A DNA stretch of 64,000 nucleotides from Streptomyces sp. NBC_00536 (GTDB lineage: Bacteria; Actinomycetota; Actinomycetes; Streptomycetales; Streptomycetaceae), in NCBI RefSeq assembly GCF_036346295.1, contig NZ_CP107819.1, positions 62,001 through 126,000 of the forward strand, given 5' to 3'. A program made the translations under genes and the position numbers. Positions 23,686 to 33,772 of the stretch are shown here, one piece after another. The first letter of the stretch is position 1, and each line of letters opens with the position of its first letter. The notes beneath the pieces were generated by a model, which saw only the letters and a list, made by a program, of their open reading frames with translations, ran no database searches and was not told where the DNA came from.

Positions 23686-24207
23686 TCACGCGGATAGGCC
23701 GCCGACTGGCCCGGCCACGGGCCGGCGGCCGACGCTGAACATCCCCGACGCTTCCTGGACCAACCACCCGCGCTCCGCCAGGCGTTTCGCCTTCGACCGC
23801 ACCCCCTCGACCTTCGCCGGCGACGTTTCCAGCCCCAGCGCCACCGCGATGTCCTTGGCCCGCACCGGCCCCTGCCCCCGCCCCGGCCGGTCTTCCAGCA
23901 CGCCCAGGATCCGCTGGTAGTCCGGCGAGAGAAGGGTCGCAGGCAGCACTTCCCGCCAGGGCGGCACCGTCGTCCCCGACACTGGCGCGGGCGCCGATTC
24001 CCCCTCGGCCTCCGTCACGGCGGTGGTCTGGGCAGCGGACACAGCCAGGGCCTCGGCGAGCTCCTCCCGCGCGATCACCCGCCGGTCCAGCTCGATCTCG
24101 GCGGCCTCCAGCGCCTGAGCCGCCCGGTCCGCCTCCTCCCGCAGATCCTCGACCCGCTCACGGGCAGCCGCTTCCCGCGCCTCCGGCAATCCCAGCATCG
24201 ACGCCAC
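23686..24207 (-). CDS. Coiled-coil protein with C-terminal winged helix
   Basis: 173 residues from GTG 24207, chosen because GAGGGG lies five to six bases upstream and because relatives I recall begin near MLGLPEAREA. Residues 10-70 form a highly charged helix (ARERVEDLREEADRAAQALE, then LDRRVIAREELAEAL), probably a coiled coil. A Pro-rich linker follows. The C-terminal 70 residues (LLSPDYQRILGVLEDRPGRG, AVALGLETSPAKVEGVRSKA) look like a winged helix-turn-helix with a GWLVQEASGMFSV wing. Homologues are common beside mobile elements in Streptomyces, as here, but the function is unknown. Confidence 0.65.
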   Translation of the reverse strand: MASMLGLPEAREAAARERVEDLREEADRAAQALEAAEIELDRRVIAREELAEALAVSAAQTTAVTEAEGESAPAPVSGTTVPPWREVLPATLLSPDYQRILGVLEDRPGRGQGPVRAKDIAVALGLETSPAKVEGVRSKAKRLAERGWLVQEASGMFSVGRRPVAGPVGGLSA

Positions 24208-24363
24208 CGCGCACCCCTCAACGGGGCGACCGCCTCCCTGACCCGGGATCGGCTGCTGGGCACCGAGGTGGTCGGCTCCGGACGAGCCGCACGGGTCGAC
24301 CTCAGCCGTCGATCCGTACGGCACTCTCCCCTCAAGCCATCCCGCGGTCCTGGATCAGGAGAA

Positions 24364-24732
24364 TCAGGAGACGCGCTTCAGCTGCCAGGCGTTGTTGTTG
24401 AAGCTGGGGTTCGACGAGTAGACGCAGCTGCTGCTGTAGTACGAGCCGGTCTGGACCCAACCCGCAGGCTGGTAAGTGGATGCACAGGCCTGGACCACTG
24501 TGCCGACGGGCAGCCCGGTGAGCTGCTTTATCTGCTTGATGTTCGGGCTGAAGCTCTGCGTGCCACAGCTGCTGCTGTAGCCCCAGCTGACGTCGACGTA
24601 GCCGGTCGGCGTGAGCACGCTCGCGCAGGACGTGGTGACGTCACCGGGGGCGGCGTGGGCAGGCGCGGCGGTCAGGGCGAACATCGCTGCGGCGCCGACG
24701 AGGGCCATACCTGTGGTGCGAAGGCGAGTCAT
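24364..24732 (-). CDS. Small secreted protein with internal duplication
   Basis: 122 residues. AAAGGAG precedes the ATG, then a Sec signal peptide (MTRLRTTGMALVGAAAMFAL, cleavage near PAHAA-PG). The mature domain consists of two similar units. Unit 1 has TTSCASVLTPTGYVDVSWGY and SSSCGTQSF; unit 2 has VVQACASTYQPAGWVQTGS and YYSSSCVYSS. Each has the pattern CAS-x(3)-P-x-G(Y/W)V followed by YSSSC about 12 residues on, so each unit probably holds a disulfide. No family was recognised. It is exported and could be a wall or matrix component or a small binding protein. Confidence 0.7.
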   Translation of the reverse strand: MTRLRTTGMALVGAAAMFALTAAPAHAAPGDVTTSCASVLTPTGYVDVSWGYSSSCGTQSFSPNIKQIKQLTGLPVGTVVQACASTYQPAGWVQTGSYYSSSCVYSSNPSFNNNAWQLKRVS

Positions 24733-24912
24733 GGGTGGTGGCTCCTTTTGATCACGAACGGCCGGTCAGGCCGAGAAGCCATTACTACGGGTCGCCCATC
24801 GGATCCGGAAAGCGACTTTCAAGCCTAAAGATCCACAGCGACCTGATCCTGAACCTGAACCCGGGCCGGACCGGACCGGCGGTGGCGAGGAGGCGGGGCT
24901 ACCGTCGATGTC

Positions 24913-25344
24913 ATGACTCCTGATTCCCTGCGCTCCGTCACCGTCGAGCGGACCGGTCCGAGCATGTTCACCGCGACCAATTCCCGCGGCGACACGATCA
25001 CCTTCGGCACCGGATCCGACGGGGGCTTCACCCCCGTCGAACTCCTCCTCGCTGCGATCGGCGGTTGCTCCGCGGCCGACGTGGACGTCGCCACCACCCG
25101 GCACGCCGAACCCACCGAGTTCTCCGTCGCCGTCCACGGACACAAGGTCGAGGGCGCGGGCGGCAACCTCATGACGGACCTGGAGGCCGCCTTCACCGTC
25201 CGCTTCCCCGAAGGCGAGGCCGGCGACCGGGCCCGTGCGATCCTGCCGCGCGCCGTGAAGACCTCCCACGACAAGCTCTGCACGGTCAGCCGCACGGTGG
25301 AAGCCGGAACCCCGGTCACCGTGAAGGTCGTGGACGCGCACTGA
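24913..25344 (+). CDS. OsmC-family peroxiredoxin-like protein
   Basis: 143 residues. The family cysteines are present: C52 in AAIGGCSAADVD and C123 in SHDKLCTVSRT, which form the thiol pair that reduces organic hydroperoxides in OsmC/Ohr. The helix with PVELLLAAIGGC is typical. It acts in the cytoplasm on peroxide or thiol substrates. It is divergent from the secreted protein gene at 24732 and followed by a perfect palindrome. A ribosome site is not obvious, and the ATG lies near the divergent promoter. Confidence 0.87.
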   Translation: MTPDSLRSVTVERTGPSMFTATNSRGDTITFGTGSDGGFTPVELLLAAIGGCSAADVDVATTRHAEPTEFSVAVHGHKVEGAGGNLMTDLEAAFTVRFPEGEAGDRARAILPRAVKTSHDKLCTVSRTVEAGTPVTVKVVDAH

Positions 25345-25387
25345 CCGGCCGTGAGCGGGTGGCGGGGCTGCGGCAGTTCGTGCAGCG

Positions 25388-25425
25388 GCGCCCGCTGATG
25401 CAGCTGCAGCTGCATCAGCGGGTGC
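25388..25425. repeat. Perfect 32-bp palindrome downstream of osmC
   Basis: 25391-25422 reads the same on both strands: half-site CCCGCTGATGCAGCTG, centre between 25406 and 25407. Three more base pairs (with one G-T) extend it to 25388-25425. It lies 44 bp after the OsmC stop. A palindrome with no spacer makes a very stable hairpin or cruciform, and may act as a terminator or a protein-binding site. Confidence 0.75.
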
Positions 25426-25587
25426 GCCTCCGGTATGCGACTGGTCTCGGCGGTGCTCCGGATCGGCCGGTAACAGAGTTGGGACCTTCAGGACGCTCCG
25501 TACCCCTGTGAGGGAACACTTTCGGCCGCTACATTGCCCACGGCCCCGTGCGTGCGCGCGCGGGCAGGAGTCGGAGGGGCGGGGGAA

Positions 25588-27399
25588 ATGAGCTCTGGGG
25601 TCTTCGGGAAAGTCGGCGGGGCGATCAGCGGGAAGACGGCGGCCTTGCTGGCTGCCGGGGTGCTGGTGGTCGGCGGGGGCGTGGGCGCGGGCGTGTATCT
25701 GGCCGCTCAGGGGCCGCACGTCACGGTCGTGCAGCGCAGCGCTTCGGTTCAGGTGCCAGCGGGCGGCGAACAGGCAATCGTGGCGGGGTGCGAGAAGCAC
25801 GAGACCGCGCTCGGCGGCGGGTACGCGGTCGACGGCAGCGGCTTCGCGACGACCAGCGAGTTCGTCGGTGCGGCGTGGCTGGCGGCGGCGTACAACCCGG
25901 GGGCCGCGCCCGTCACCCTCACCTCGTACGCGTTGTGTGTGAACGCCAAACCGGAATTCGCACCGCACAAGGAGTTCACGGACCGGGCGCACGCCTTCAA
26001 GGACAACGGGGCGAAGATCACCAACAACGACGCCGGTCCCATCCACGACCTGTCGACGGACGGCCCGTTCGCGGAGGCGTTCCGCAAGGCGGAGGCGAAG
26101 CCCACGTGCCCGGGCGGCTTCACGATGGTCGGAGTCGAGTTCCGGGCGGCCCGCAACGTCCCCGGACGAGCGGTGGCGCCCGTACCCATGGACAAGCAGG
26201 CCACCTACCAGGTGGCCGGGAAGCCCATGCCCGCGACCTGGAGCATCTCGGTCAATCCGGGTACGGAACTGAGCACGGACTCGTTCCGGCTGTTCAACTC
26301 CGAGGCGGTGGAGCGCAAAACCCGGATCCTGGACCCACAGCCTCCGCAGGCGAACTACGCGGTCGACCTGCGGCCGGTCTGCGTCAGGCTGAACGACGTC
26401 TCGATCGCCACCGCCACGGTCGCGGTCGGGGCGGGGGGCACCGCCGACGCCACCGTGAAATGTCCCAAGGGCCGGCTGGTACTCGGCGGTGGTTTCCTGT
26501 TCCCGGCGGACAACGAGCAGGGCAACGGCCCGCAGCGCTTCCTCGGCGACGGCTGGCTGTACGCGTCGGCGGACGGGCCGACGCCGGGGACGTCGGGCCG
26601 GCCCGTGAAGGACTGGCACGTCACCGGTCACAACCAGCAACACGCCGGCAGCGACTACCACGAGACGGTCTGGCTGGAGCATTCCGACGGCGAGACCCTG
26701 ACGGGCGACGGCTACTTCGACAACCACGCGCACGGCGCCGGCGACAACGAGGTGCGCATCGTCCCCGTACCCGACAGCCAGCGGATGGTCGCGAGCGCCG
26801 TGTGCGGCACCATCGACGCCGAGCCCACCTCGCCGGACAAGGGCGCCGCGCCGCCCGCCCTCACCCACCCGGTGCTGCCGCCCGCCGTGGACATCGGGCC
26901 CGCCACGGGCACTCCCGCGCCCTCGTCCACCCCGAGCCCCGGCGCCTCCGGCGCTTCCCCGTCGACGAGCCCGAGCGGGTCGCCGGGCGCCTCCCCGACC
27001 ACCCGTACGCCGACCACGCCCGGCCGGACGCCGAGCGACCCGAACCACCCGCCCACCACACAGCCCGGCAACTCGCCGTCCGCGCAGCCGCAGGCCCCGT
27101 CGGTGACCATCGACCAGCCCGGTGGCGGCGGGAAGCTCCGGCGCGGCTGCGAAGAGTCCTTCACCGGTACGGCACACACGCGCCCGGGCAACCGGTCCAT
27201 CACCGATCCGCAGGCCACCACCTGGCAGATCATCGGCCCGAACGGGCCGGTCACGCTCGGAGCCGGGGCCTCCGGCAGGTTCCTGGTACCGCTGCTGGCG
27301 GACGGGACCTACCCGCTCGTCTTCTCGGCGACCGACACGGCCGCCGGGCTGACCGGGAGCGCGCGGATCTCGGTGCAGATCGTGGGGTGCCTGCGGTGA
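25588..27399 (+). CDS. Membrane-anchored extracellular protein with Ser/Pro/Thr-rich linker
   Basis: 603 residues. The start was set at ATG 25588, preceded by GGAGGGGCGGGGG; 18 further codons upstream are open but have no site. Residues 13-41 (KTAALLAAGVLVVGGGVGAG and following) form one signal-anchor helix. A long extracellular segment with repeated ALGGGYAVDG and VLGGGFLFPAD elements (two similar GGG-type units) follows. Then comes a linker of about 70 residues rich in S, P, T and G (SPGASGASPSTSPSGSPGAS). A C-terminal domain of about 90 residues has one Cys pair and a bacterial Ig-like strand pattern. Unknown function; probably a surface protein. Confidence 0.72.
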   Translation: MSSGVFGKVGGAISGKTAALLAAGVLVVGGGVGAGVYLAAQGPHVTVVQRSASVQVPAGGEQAIVAGCEKHETALGGGYAVDGSGFATTSEFVGAAWLAAAYNPGAAPVTLTSYALCVNAKPEFAPHKEFTDRAHAFKDNGAKITNNDAGPIHDLSTDGPFAEAFRKAEAKPTCPGGFTMVGVEFRAARNVPGRAVAPVPMDKQATYQVAGKPMPATWSISVNPGTELSTDSFRLFNSEAVERKTRILDPQPPQANYAVDLRPVCVRLNDVSIATATVAVGAGGTADATVKCPKGRLVLGGGFLFPADNEQGNGPQRFLGDGWLYASADGPTPGTSGRPVKDWHVTGHNQQHAGSDYHETVWLEHSDGETLTGDGYFDNHAHGAGDNEVRIVPVPDSQRMVASAVCGTIDAEPTSPDKGAAPPALTHPVLPPAVDIGPATGTPAPSSTPSPGASGASPSTSPSGSPGASPTTRTPTTPGRTPSDPNHPPTTQPGNSPSAQPQAPSVTIDQPGGGGKLRRGCEESFTGTAHTRPGNRSITDPQATTWQIIGPNGPVTLGAGASGRFLVPLLADGTYPLVFSATDTAAGLTGSARISVQIVGCLR

Positions 27400-27414
27400 C
27401 GCGCACGCCGTGTC

Positions 27415-28536
<1,122 letters not shown>

Positions 28537-28702
28537 GGCCAGAAGGTAGCGCCCGGCACCGACAACGCCCTGCCCGGGCCAACCGCCTGGAGGCGGCCGT
28601 GGTCGCTCCCCGGACCTTCGACACCCAGGGCTTCCCGTGGTCGTCGCACAGCCTCAACAGCGGGAGCCGTCAGGGGCCGTTGCCCGCCCGTAGTCTCGGG
28701 CC

Positions 28703-29029
28703 GTGCACGAAAACGAGATCAAACTCAAAGCCATCGCGGCGCTCACCGCCCTGCGCTCGGATGTCGGCGAAGACCTCGCCTCCGAACTCCTCGCCGAGGT
28801 GATCCCCAGCCGCTTCCTGGTGCCGGCGGAAGGCGGCCCCGAGGAGATCGGCGGCGCCGTGCTCGATCAGCTTTCCGCGCCGCTGAGCGCTCTCGTCAAC
28901 GGTTTCATCGCCGCCTTCGCGGCAGTCGCCGACGCATACGACGAAACCGACACGGAGCCCGGTACCGGCGAAATCCTCCAGGAACTCGCCCTCCGTCTCG
29001 CCCGTGAGGGTGGTGGGCAGTCGCACTGA
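28703..29029 (+). CDS. Hypothetical protein, 108 aa
   Basis: Begins GTG 28703. The product is mainly helical: IKLKAIAALTALRSDVGEDL, ASELLAEVIPSRF, LDQLSAPLSALVNGFIAAFA, and an acidic tail. TAGTCT, a -10-like hexamer, lies about seven bases upstream of the GTG and there is no ribosome site, so the transcript is probably leaderless. No family recognised. It is 218 bp upstream of the molybdoenzyme operon on the same strand, but a promoter and hairpin in the gap argue for separate transcription. Confidence 0.55.
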   Translation: MHENEIKLKAIAALTALRSDVGEDLASELLAEVIPSRFLVPAEGGPEEIGGAVLDQLSAPLSALVNGFIAAFAAVADAYDETDTEPGTGEILQELALRLAREGGGQSH

Positions 29030-29101
29030 CCACCACCTGGGCGACGCCGCCAGGGCTCGCGGCGCGCACGGCTCTGCACAGCCGCGGTCCGGAGCGCTGC
29101 T

Positions 29102-29177
29102 TTGGCGGGGCAGGCCCGTTCTCGGTACGCTGGAAAGGAGTCTTTGCGCCAGCCGACCCTGCTCCGAGCGGGTCGGC
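29102..29177 (+). promoter_or_regulatory. Candidate promoter and hairpin before the molybdoenzyme operon
   Basis: TTGGCG (29102-29107) and TACGCT (29126-29131) are spaced by 18 bp, a plausible sigma-70-type promoter. A hairpin with arms GCCGACCC (29152-29159) and GGGTCGGC (29170-29177) follows in the leader, about 70 bp before ATG 29248. Confidence 0.35.
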
Positions 29178-29247
29178 CCCAGCGGCCGCAGCGCATTCTG
29201 CCGTTCAAGGCGGCGGCCGCCCCTGCACGTAGTGGGCAGGTGTTTCC

Positions 29248-30075
29248 ATGGACCTCAACACCATCAGCGAAGTCGTCCGGCGACCGGCCGACCGGCCGGG
29301 CGCCGACTGGCGCGAGGGCGATGCCTGGCTCGCCGGCGGGACGTGGCTGTTCTCCGCCGAGCAGCCCGGCTTGCGCCGCCTGGTCGACCTGACCGCGCTG
29401 GGCTGGGATCCCCTCGTGCCGAGCGGCGCGGGCCTGGAGATCGGCGCCACGTGCACCATCCGGGACCTGTACGCCTTCACGCCTCCGGCCGACTGGACCG
29501 CGGGCCCCCTCTTCGCGCGGTGCTGCGAGGCGTTCCTGTCCTCGTTCAAGGTCTGGAACTCGGCGACCGTCGGCGGAAACATCTGCATGTCCCTGCCGGC
29601 CGGTCCCATGATCACGCTGACGGTCGCGCTTGAGGCCACGTACGAGCTGTGGGCCCCCGACGGGTCCGTGCGCACCGTCGATGCCCTCGACTTCGTGACC
29701 GGGAACAACCGGAACGTCCTCGCTCCCGGGGAGATCCTGCGGCGCGTCCGCATTCCGGCGCGTGCCCTGCGGGGGCGCACCGCCCACCGCCTCTTCACGC
29801 TGACCCGCCTGGGCCGTTCGACGGTCTTCCTCGTCGGTACGCAAACGCCGGGAACGGGCGACCTGCTCCTCACCGTCACCGCCGGCACCACCCGCCCGGT
29901 GCGCATCGCCTTCGACACCGTGCCGGATGCCCGCACGCTTCAGGAGAGCATCAACGTCATCCCCGCCGACGTCTGGTTCGCCGACCCCAACGGGACCCCG
30001 GACCACCGCCACCACCTCACCCTGCACTTCGCTGAAGAGATCCGTCACGAGCTCATGGCTGGGGGCGCGGCATGA
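29248..30075 (+). CDS. Molybdoenzyme FAD-binding subunit (xanthine dehydrogenase family)
   Basis: 275 residues of the CoxM/XdhB FAD-binding fold. The FAD loop AGGTWLF lies at residues 29-35, and the second FAD segment, TVGGNICMSLPAGP (residues 110-123), is characteristic of the family. The C-terminal CO-dehydrogenase flavoprotein domain is shortened. The protein carries electrons from the iron-sulfur clusters to FAD. Its stop overlaps the next start by four bases (ATGA), so the two subunits are coupled in a large hydroxylase complex with the next gene. Confidence 0.86.
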   Translation: MDLNTISEVVRRPADRPGADWREGDAWLAGGTWLFSAEQPGLRRLVDLTALGWDPLVPSGAGLEIGATCTIRDLYAFTPPADWTAGPLFARCCEAFLSSFKVWNSATVGGNICMSLPAGPMITLTVALEATYELWAPDGSVRTVDALDFVTGNNRNVLAPGEILRRVRIPARALRGRTAHRLFTLTRLGRSTVFLVGTQTPGTGDLLLTVTAGTTRPVRIAFDTVPDARTLQESINVIPADVWFADPNGTPDHRHHLTLHFAEEIRHELMAGGAA

Positions 30076-32798
30076 CGTACTCCGTGAACGGCAGGAGCTT
30101 CTCCGAGGAACCGGACCCCGGCCAGTGTCTGCGTACGTTCCTGCGCGCGCTCGGCCACTTCGGCGTCAAGAAGGGCTGCGACTCCGGCGACTGCGGCGCG
30201 TGCACGGTGTGGCTGGACGGCGTTCCGGTCCACAGCTGCATCACCCCCGCCTTCCGCGCCGAAGGCCATGAGGTGACCACGATCGAGGGTCTCGGTTCAC
30301 CCGGCGACCTGCATCCCGCGCAGCGCCGGTTCCGGGACGCCCCGGGCTTCCAGTGCGGGTTCTGCACCGCCGGGATGATCATGACCTCGGCGACGTTCAC
30401 CGAGGCGCAGAAGGCTGACCTGCCCCGGGCGTTGAAGGGAAATCTCTGCCGCTGCACCGGCTACCGGGCGATCGAGGACGCGGTGAAGGGCGTCGTCGGT
30501 GTGGAGAGTGCCGCGCCGGGTCGGGCCGTCGGAACGAGCGTCGGTGCGCCGGCGGCCGACGACGTGGTGACCGGTCGCGCCGAATTCACGATGGACACCC
30601 ACATGGAAGGGATGCTGCACCTCAAAGTGCTGCACTCGCCGCACGCGCACGCCCGCATCGTCTCGGTCGACAAGACCGCCGCGCTGGCGGTCCCCGGCGT
30701 CCATCGCGTCTACACCTGGGAGGACGTGCCGCGCAGGCGCTTCACCACGGCCATCCACACCGACCACCTCGTCGATCCGGACGACACCTACATCCTCGAC
30801 CGCACGGTCCGCTTCGTCGGCCAGCGCGTCGTCGCGGTGCTCGCCGACACGGTCGGGGCGGCCGAGGAGGGCTGCCGGAAGGTGGCCGTGGAGTACGAGG
30901 TGCTGCCGGCGGTCTTCGACCCCGAGAAGGCCATGGCCGACGGGGCACCGCAACTGCACGGCTCGGAGGACCCGTTCGCCCGCGACTACGTCCACAACCT
31001 CCTGCTGGAAATCCACTCGCACATCGGCGACGTCGACGCGGGCTTCGCCGCGGCCGACGTGGTCCACGAAGGCACGTACTTCTCGCCGCGCGTGCAGCAC
31101 GCGCATCTGGAGACCCACGGTTCGATCGCGTGGATGGAGGACGGGCGGCTGAACGTCCGCACCAGTTCGCAGTCTCCGTCGATCGCGAAGGTCAAGCTGG
31201 CCTACCTGTTCGCGCTGCGCCCGGACCAGCTCCGCGTGTTCTGCAAGCGCGTCGGCGGCGGTTTCGGCGGCAAGCAGGAGGTCATCTCGGAGGACCTGGC
31301 CGCGCTCGCCGCCCTCGACACCGGGCGGCCCGTCTGTTTCGAGTACACGCGCGAGGAGGAGTTCACCACGGCGTCGCCCCGGCATCCGATGAAGCTGACG
31401 GTCAAACTCGGCGCGAAGGCCGACGGCACGCTCACCGCCTTCCAGGTCCGCAACGTGTCCAACACGGGCGCCTACGGCAACCATGGCGGCGAGACCCTGT
31501 ACGCGGGCGGCGCCGCCGTCATGATCTACCGCTGCCCCAACAAGAAGTACGACGCCTTCTCCGTCTACACGAACACCGTTCCGAGCGGCGCCCTGCGCGG
31601 CTACGGGATGACCCAGCCGGCCTTCGCCGTGGAATCGGCGATGGACGAGCTGGCCCTCGCCCTGCACATGGATCCGCTCGCACTGCGACGCCGCAACATC
31701 GTGCGCCCGGGCGAGCCGCTCGTCGCCCTGCACGACGGGCCCGACGACGTGGTGTTCCACGAGGACGGGCTCGGCAAGTGCATCGACCTCGTGGCCGGCG
31801 AGCTGGCCCGTACGGCCGACCAGCCCTCCCCCGGCCCCGGATGGCTCGTCGGGGTCGGCGTCGCCAGTTCGATGCACGAGACCGCGCCCCCGACCGAGCA
31901 CGTCTCCGAGGCCTGGGTCACGCTCGGCGACGATCTCGTGTACGAACTGGCCGTCGGCACCGTCGAGTTCGGCGAGGGCACCTCGACCGCGCACGTCCAG
32001 ATCGCGGCCAACCAGCTGGGTACGACGCCGTCGCGGATCCGCCTGGTGCAGTCCGACACCGACCGCACGGGATTCGACACCGGCGCCTTCGCGAGTGCGG
32101 GACTCTTCGTGGCGGGCAACGCGGTCCTCCGGGCGGCCAACGCGGTGCGTGACCGCATCCTGGACTTCGCCGCCACGCACACGGGCGTCCACGTCGTGAT
32201 GTGCTCGATGGACGACGACGGCGTCATGTGCGGGGACGAGCGCGTCGCGCTGGCCACGCTGGTCGCCGCGGCCCGGGCGCGCGGCATCCGGTTCACGGCC
32301 GCCCGCAAGGCGTACGGATCGCCCCGCAGCATCACCTCCAATACGCAGGGCTTCCGCATCGCCGTCCACCGGGTGACGGGCGAGATCCGCGTCCTGTACA
32401 GCGTCCAGGCGACCGACGCCGGTGTGCTCATCAACCCGGAACAGGTGCGGGGGCAGGTGGAGGGCGGTGTCGCCCAGGGCATCGGCTTCGCCCTGACCGA
32501 GAACTTCCAGATCGACGCGGACGGCGTCATCGCCAACCCGAACCTCCGCAACTACCGCATCCCCACCTACGCCGACGTGCCGCGCACCGACGTGCTCCTG
32601 GTCGGCTCCTCGGACTCCGTCGGGGCCATGCGGTCGAAGGGGATGGCGGAGTGCTGCATCAACCCGGTGGCCCCCGCGCTGGCGAACGCGCTCCGTGACG
32701 CCACGGGCGTCCGCTACCGCGAGTTGCCCCTCACTCCGGAACGGATCTACGGCAGGCTCGTCGAGAGCCGGTCGGCGCGGACGGGCACGCGGCGATGA
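30072..32798 (+). CDS. Fused 2Fe-2S and molybdopterin-binding subunit of a xanthine dehydrogenase-type hydroxylase
   Basis: 908 residues. Residues 1-140 hold two [2Fe-2S] clusters: plant-type C36, C41, C44 and C56 (GCDSGDCGACTVW), and the second in a four-helix domain at C95, C98, C126 and C128 (QCGFCTAG, LCRCTGY). Residues 160-908 are the Moco domain with KRVGGGFGGKQEV and RGYGMTQPAF. The MRSKGMAECC segment supplies the catalytic Glu. It would hydroxylate purines or other N-heterocycles or aldehydes. Usually the small iron-sulfur and large Moco subunits are separate genes; the fusion is an unusual arrangement. It overlaps both neighbours by four bases. Substrate unknown. Confidence 0.88.
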   Translation: MTYSVNGRSFSEEPDPGQCLRTFLRALGHFGVKKGCDSGDCGACTVWLDGVPVHSCITPAFRAEGHEVTTIEGLGSPGDLHPAQRRFRDAPGFQCGFCTAGMIMTSATFTEAQKADLPRALKGNLCRCTGYRAIEDAVKGVVGVESAAPGRAVGTSVGAPAADDVVTGRAEFTMDTHMEGMLHLKVLHSPHAHARIVSVDKTAALAVPGVHRVYTWEDVPRRRFTTAIHTDHLVDPDDTYILDRTVRFVGQRVVAVLADTVGAAEEGCRKVAVEYEVLPAVFDPEKAMADGAPQLHGSEDPFARDYVHNLLLEIHSHIGDVDAGFAAADVVHEGTYFSPRVQHAHLETHGSIAWMEDGRLNVRTSSQSPSIAKVKLAYLFALRPDQLRVFCKRVGGGFGGKQEVISEDLAALAALDTGRPVCFEYTREEEFTTASPRHPMKLTVKLGAKADGTLTAFQVRNVSNTGAYGNHGGETLYAGGAAVMIYRCPNKKYDAFSVYTNTVPSGALRGYGMTQPAFAVESAMDELALALHMDPLALRRRNIVRPGEPLVALHDGPDDVVFHEDGLGKCIDLVAGELARTADQPSPGPGWLVGVGVASSMHETAPPTEHVSEAWVTLGDDLVYELAVGTVEFGEGTSTAHVQIAANQLGTTPSRIRLVQSDTDRTGFDTGAFASAGLFVAGNAVLRAANAVRDRILDFAATHTGVHVVMCSMDDDGVMCGDERVALATLVAAARARGIRFTAARKAYGSPRSITSNTQGFRIAVHRVTGEIRVLYSVQATDAGVLINPEQVRGQVEGGVAQGIGFALTENFQIDADGVIANPNLRNYRIPTYADVPRTDVLLVGSSDSVGAMRSKGMAECCINPVAPALANALRDATGVRYRELPLTPERIYGRLVESRSARTGTRR

Positions 32799-33766
32799 CG
32801 GGCGAACGGCAGGCGGACGCGGCGGCAACGGTCATCATCGGCCGGAAGGTCCGCCCCGGCATGGAGCGGGCGTACGAGAAGTGGCAGGAAGAGGTCAACT
32901 CCGCCGCCGCGCGCTACGCCGGTCATCTCGGCGCCGAGGTGACCAAGCCGACCGCCCTGCAGCCCGAGTGGGTGATCGTCTACCGGTTCGACTCCGTGGC
33001 CCATCTGCAGGCATGGATGAACGGCGCAACCAGGCAGAAGCTCCTCGACGTCGGCGCGCACTACTTCGACGGTCCCGCCACCCAGCAGGTGATCCGGGGC
33101 GGCACGCAGCCGACGGACCCGCTCGTGACCGTGGTGGTGAGCCATCGCGTCCACCCGGACCACGTCGACGACTTCCTCGCGTGGCAGGAGCGCATGAGCC
33201 AGGAGGAGGGCAAGTTCGCAGGTTTTCGCGGAACGGAGATATTCCGTCCCGTCGAAGGCGTTCAGGACGAGTGGACCACGCTGTACCGCTACGACAACGC
33301 CGAGCACCTGGACGCCTGGCTGACGTCGGCGAAGCGGCGGGAGATCCTCGCCGAAGGGGAGGAGTTCGACGACTTCAGACTGCGCACGATCGACAACTCG
33401 TTCGGCAGTTGGTTCGCCTTCGAGGAGAACGGCAAGGAGGCGCCCCCGCCCTCGGACACCAAGACCGCCATCGCGGTCTGGGTCGGCCTGTACCCGACCG
33501 TCGTGCTGCTGTCCCTCGCCCTGCACCCGCTGGGCATGCCGTTCTGGTTCGGGCTGCTGGTGGGCAACCTGCTGTCGAGCTTCATCATGAGCTTCTTCAC
33601 CATGCCCCACTACGTGAACCGGCTGCTCAGGCGGTGGCTGTGGCCCGCACCGGGCGAATCGCGCGTCAGGACCAACCTCGTCGGCGGCGCCGTCGTCACC
33701 GCGCTGCTCCTGTTCTGGGCCGTCGTCTTCTACCTCGTGACGGAGGTGTTCTGGACGCTGCCCTGA
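32795..33766 (+). CDS. Double antibiotic-biosynthesis-monooxygenase (ABM) domain protein with membrane tail
   Basis: 323 residues. Two ABM-type ferredoxin-like domains occupy residues 11-105 and 107-205. Each has the VYRF or LYRY strand and HLxAW helix (HLQAWMNGATR, HLDAWLTSAKR). Residues about 225-320 contain three hydrophobic segments (LYPTVVLLSLALH, PFWFGLLVGNLLSSFIMSFF, VVTALLLFWAVVFYLVTEVF), so the protein is membrane-bound. It starts with a four-base overlap on the molybdoenzyme subunit. Inference: it processes or shields the hydroxylase product at the membrane, perhaps as a cofactor-free oxygenase. Confidence 0.78.
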   Translation: MTGERQADAAATVIIGRKVRPGMERAYEKWQEEVNSAAARYAGHLGAEVTKPTALQPEWVIVYRFDSVAHLQAWMNGATRQKLLDVGAHYFDGPATQQVIRGGTQPTDPLVTVVVSHRVHPDHVDDFLAWQERMSQEEGKFAGFRGTEIFRPVEGVQDEWTTLYRYDNAEHLDAWLTSAKRREILAEGEEFDDFRLRTIDNSFGSWFAFEENGKEAPPPSDTKTAIAVWVGLYPTVVLLSLALHPLGMPFWFGLLVGNLLSSFIMSFFTMPHYVNRLLRRWLWPAPGESRVRTNLVGGAVVTALLLFWAVVFYLVTEVFWTLP

Positions 33767-33772
33767 CGCGGG

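Noticed and set aside
30297..32828. An 843-residue minus-strand frame opposite the molybdoenzyme subunit
   Set aside because: All cluster cysteines and Moco motifs are on the plus strand; the minus frame is compositional.
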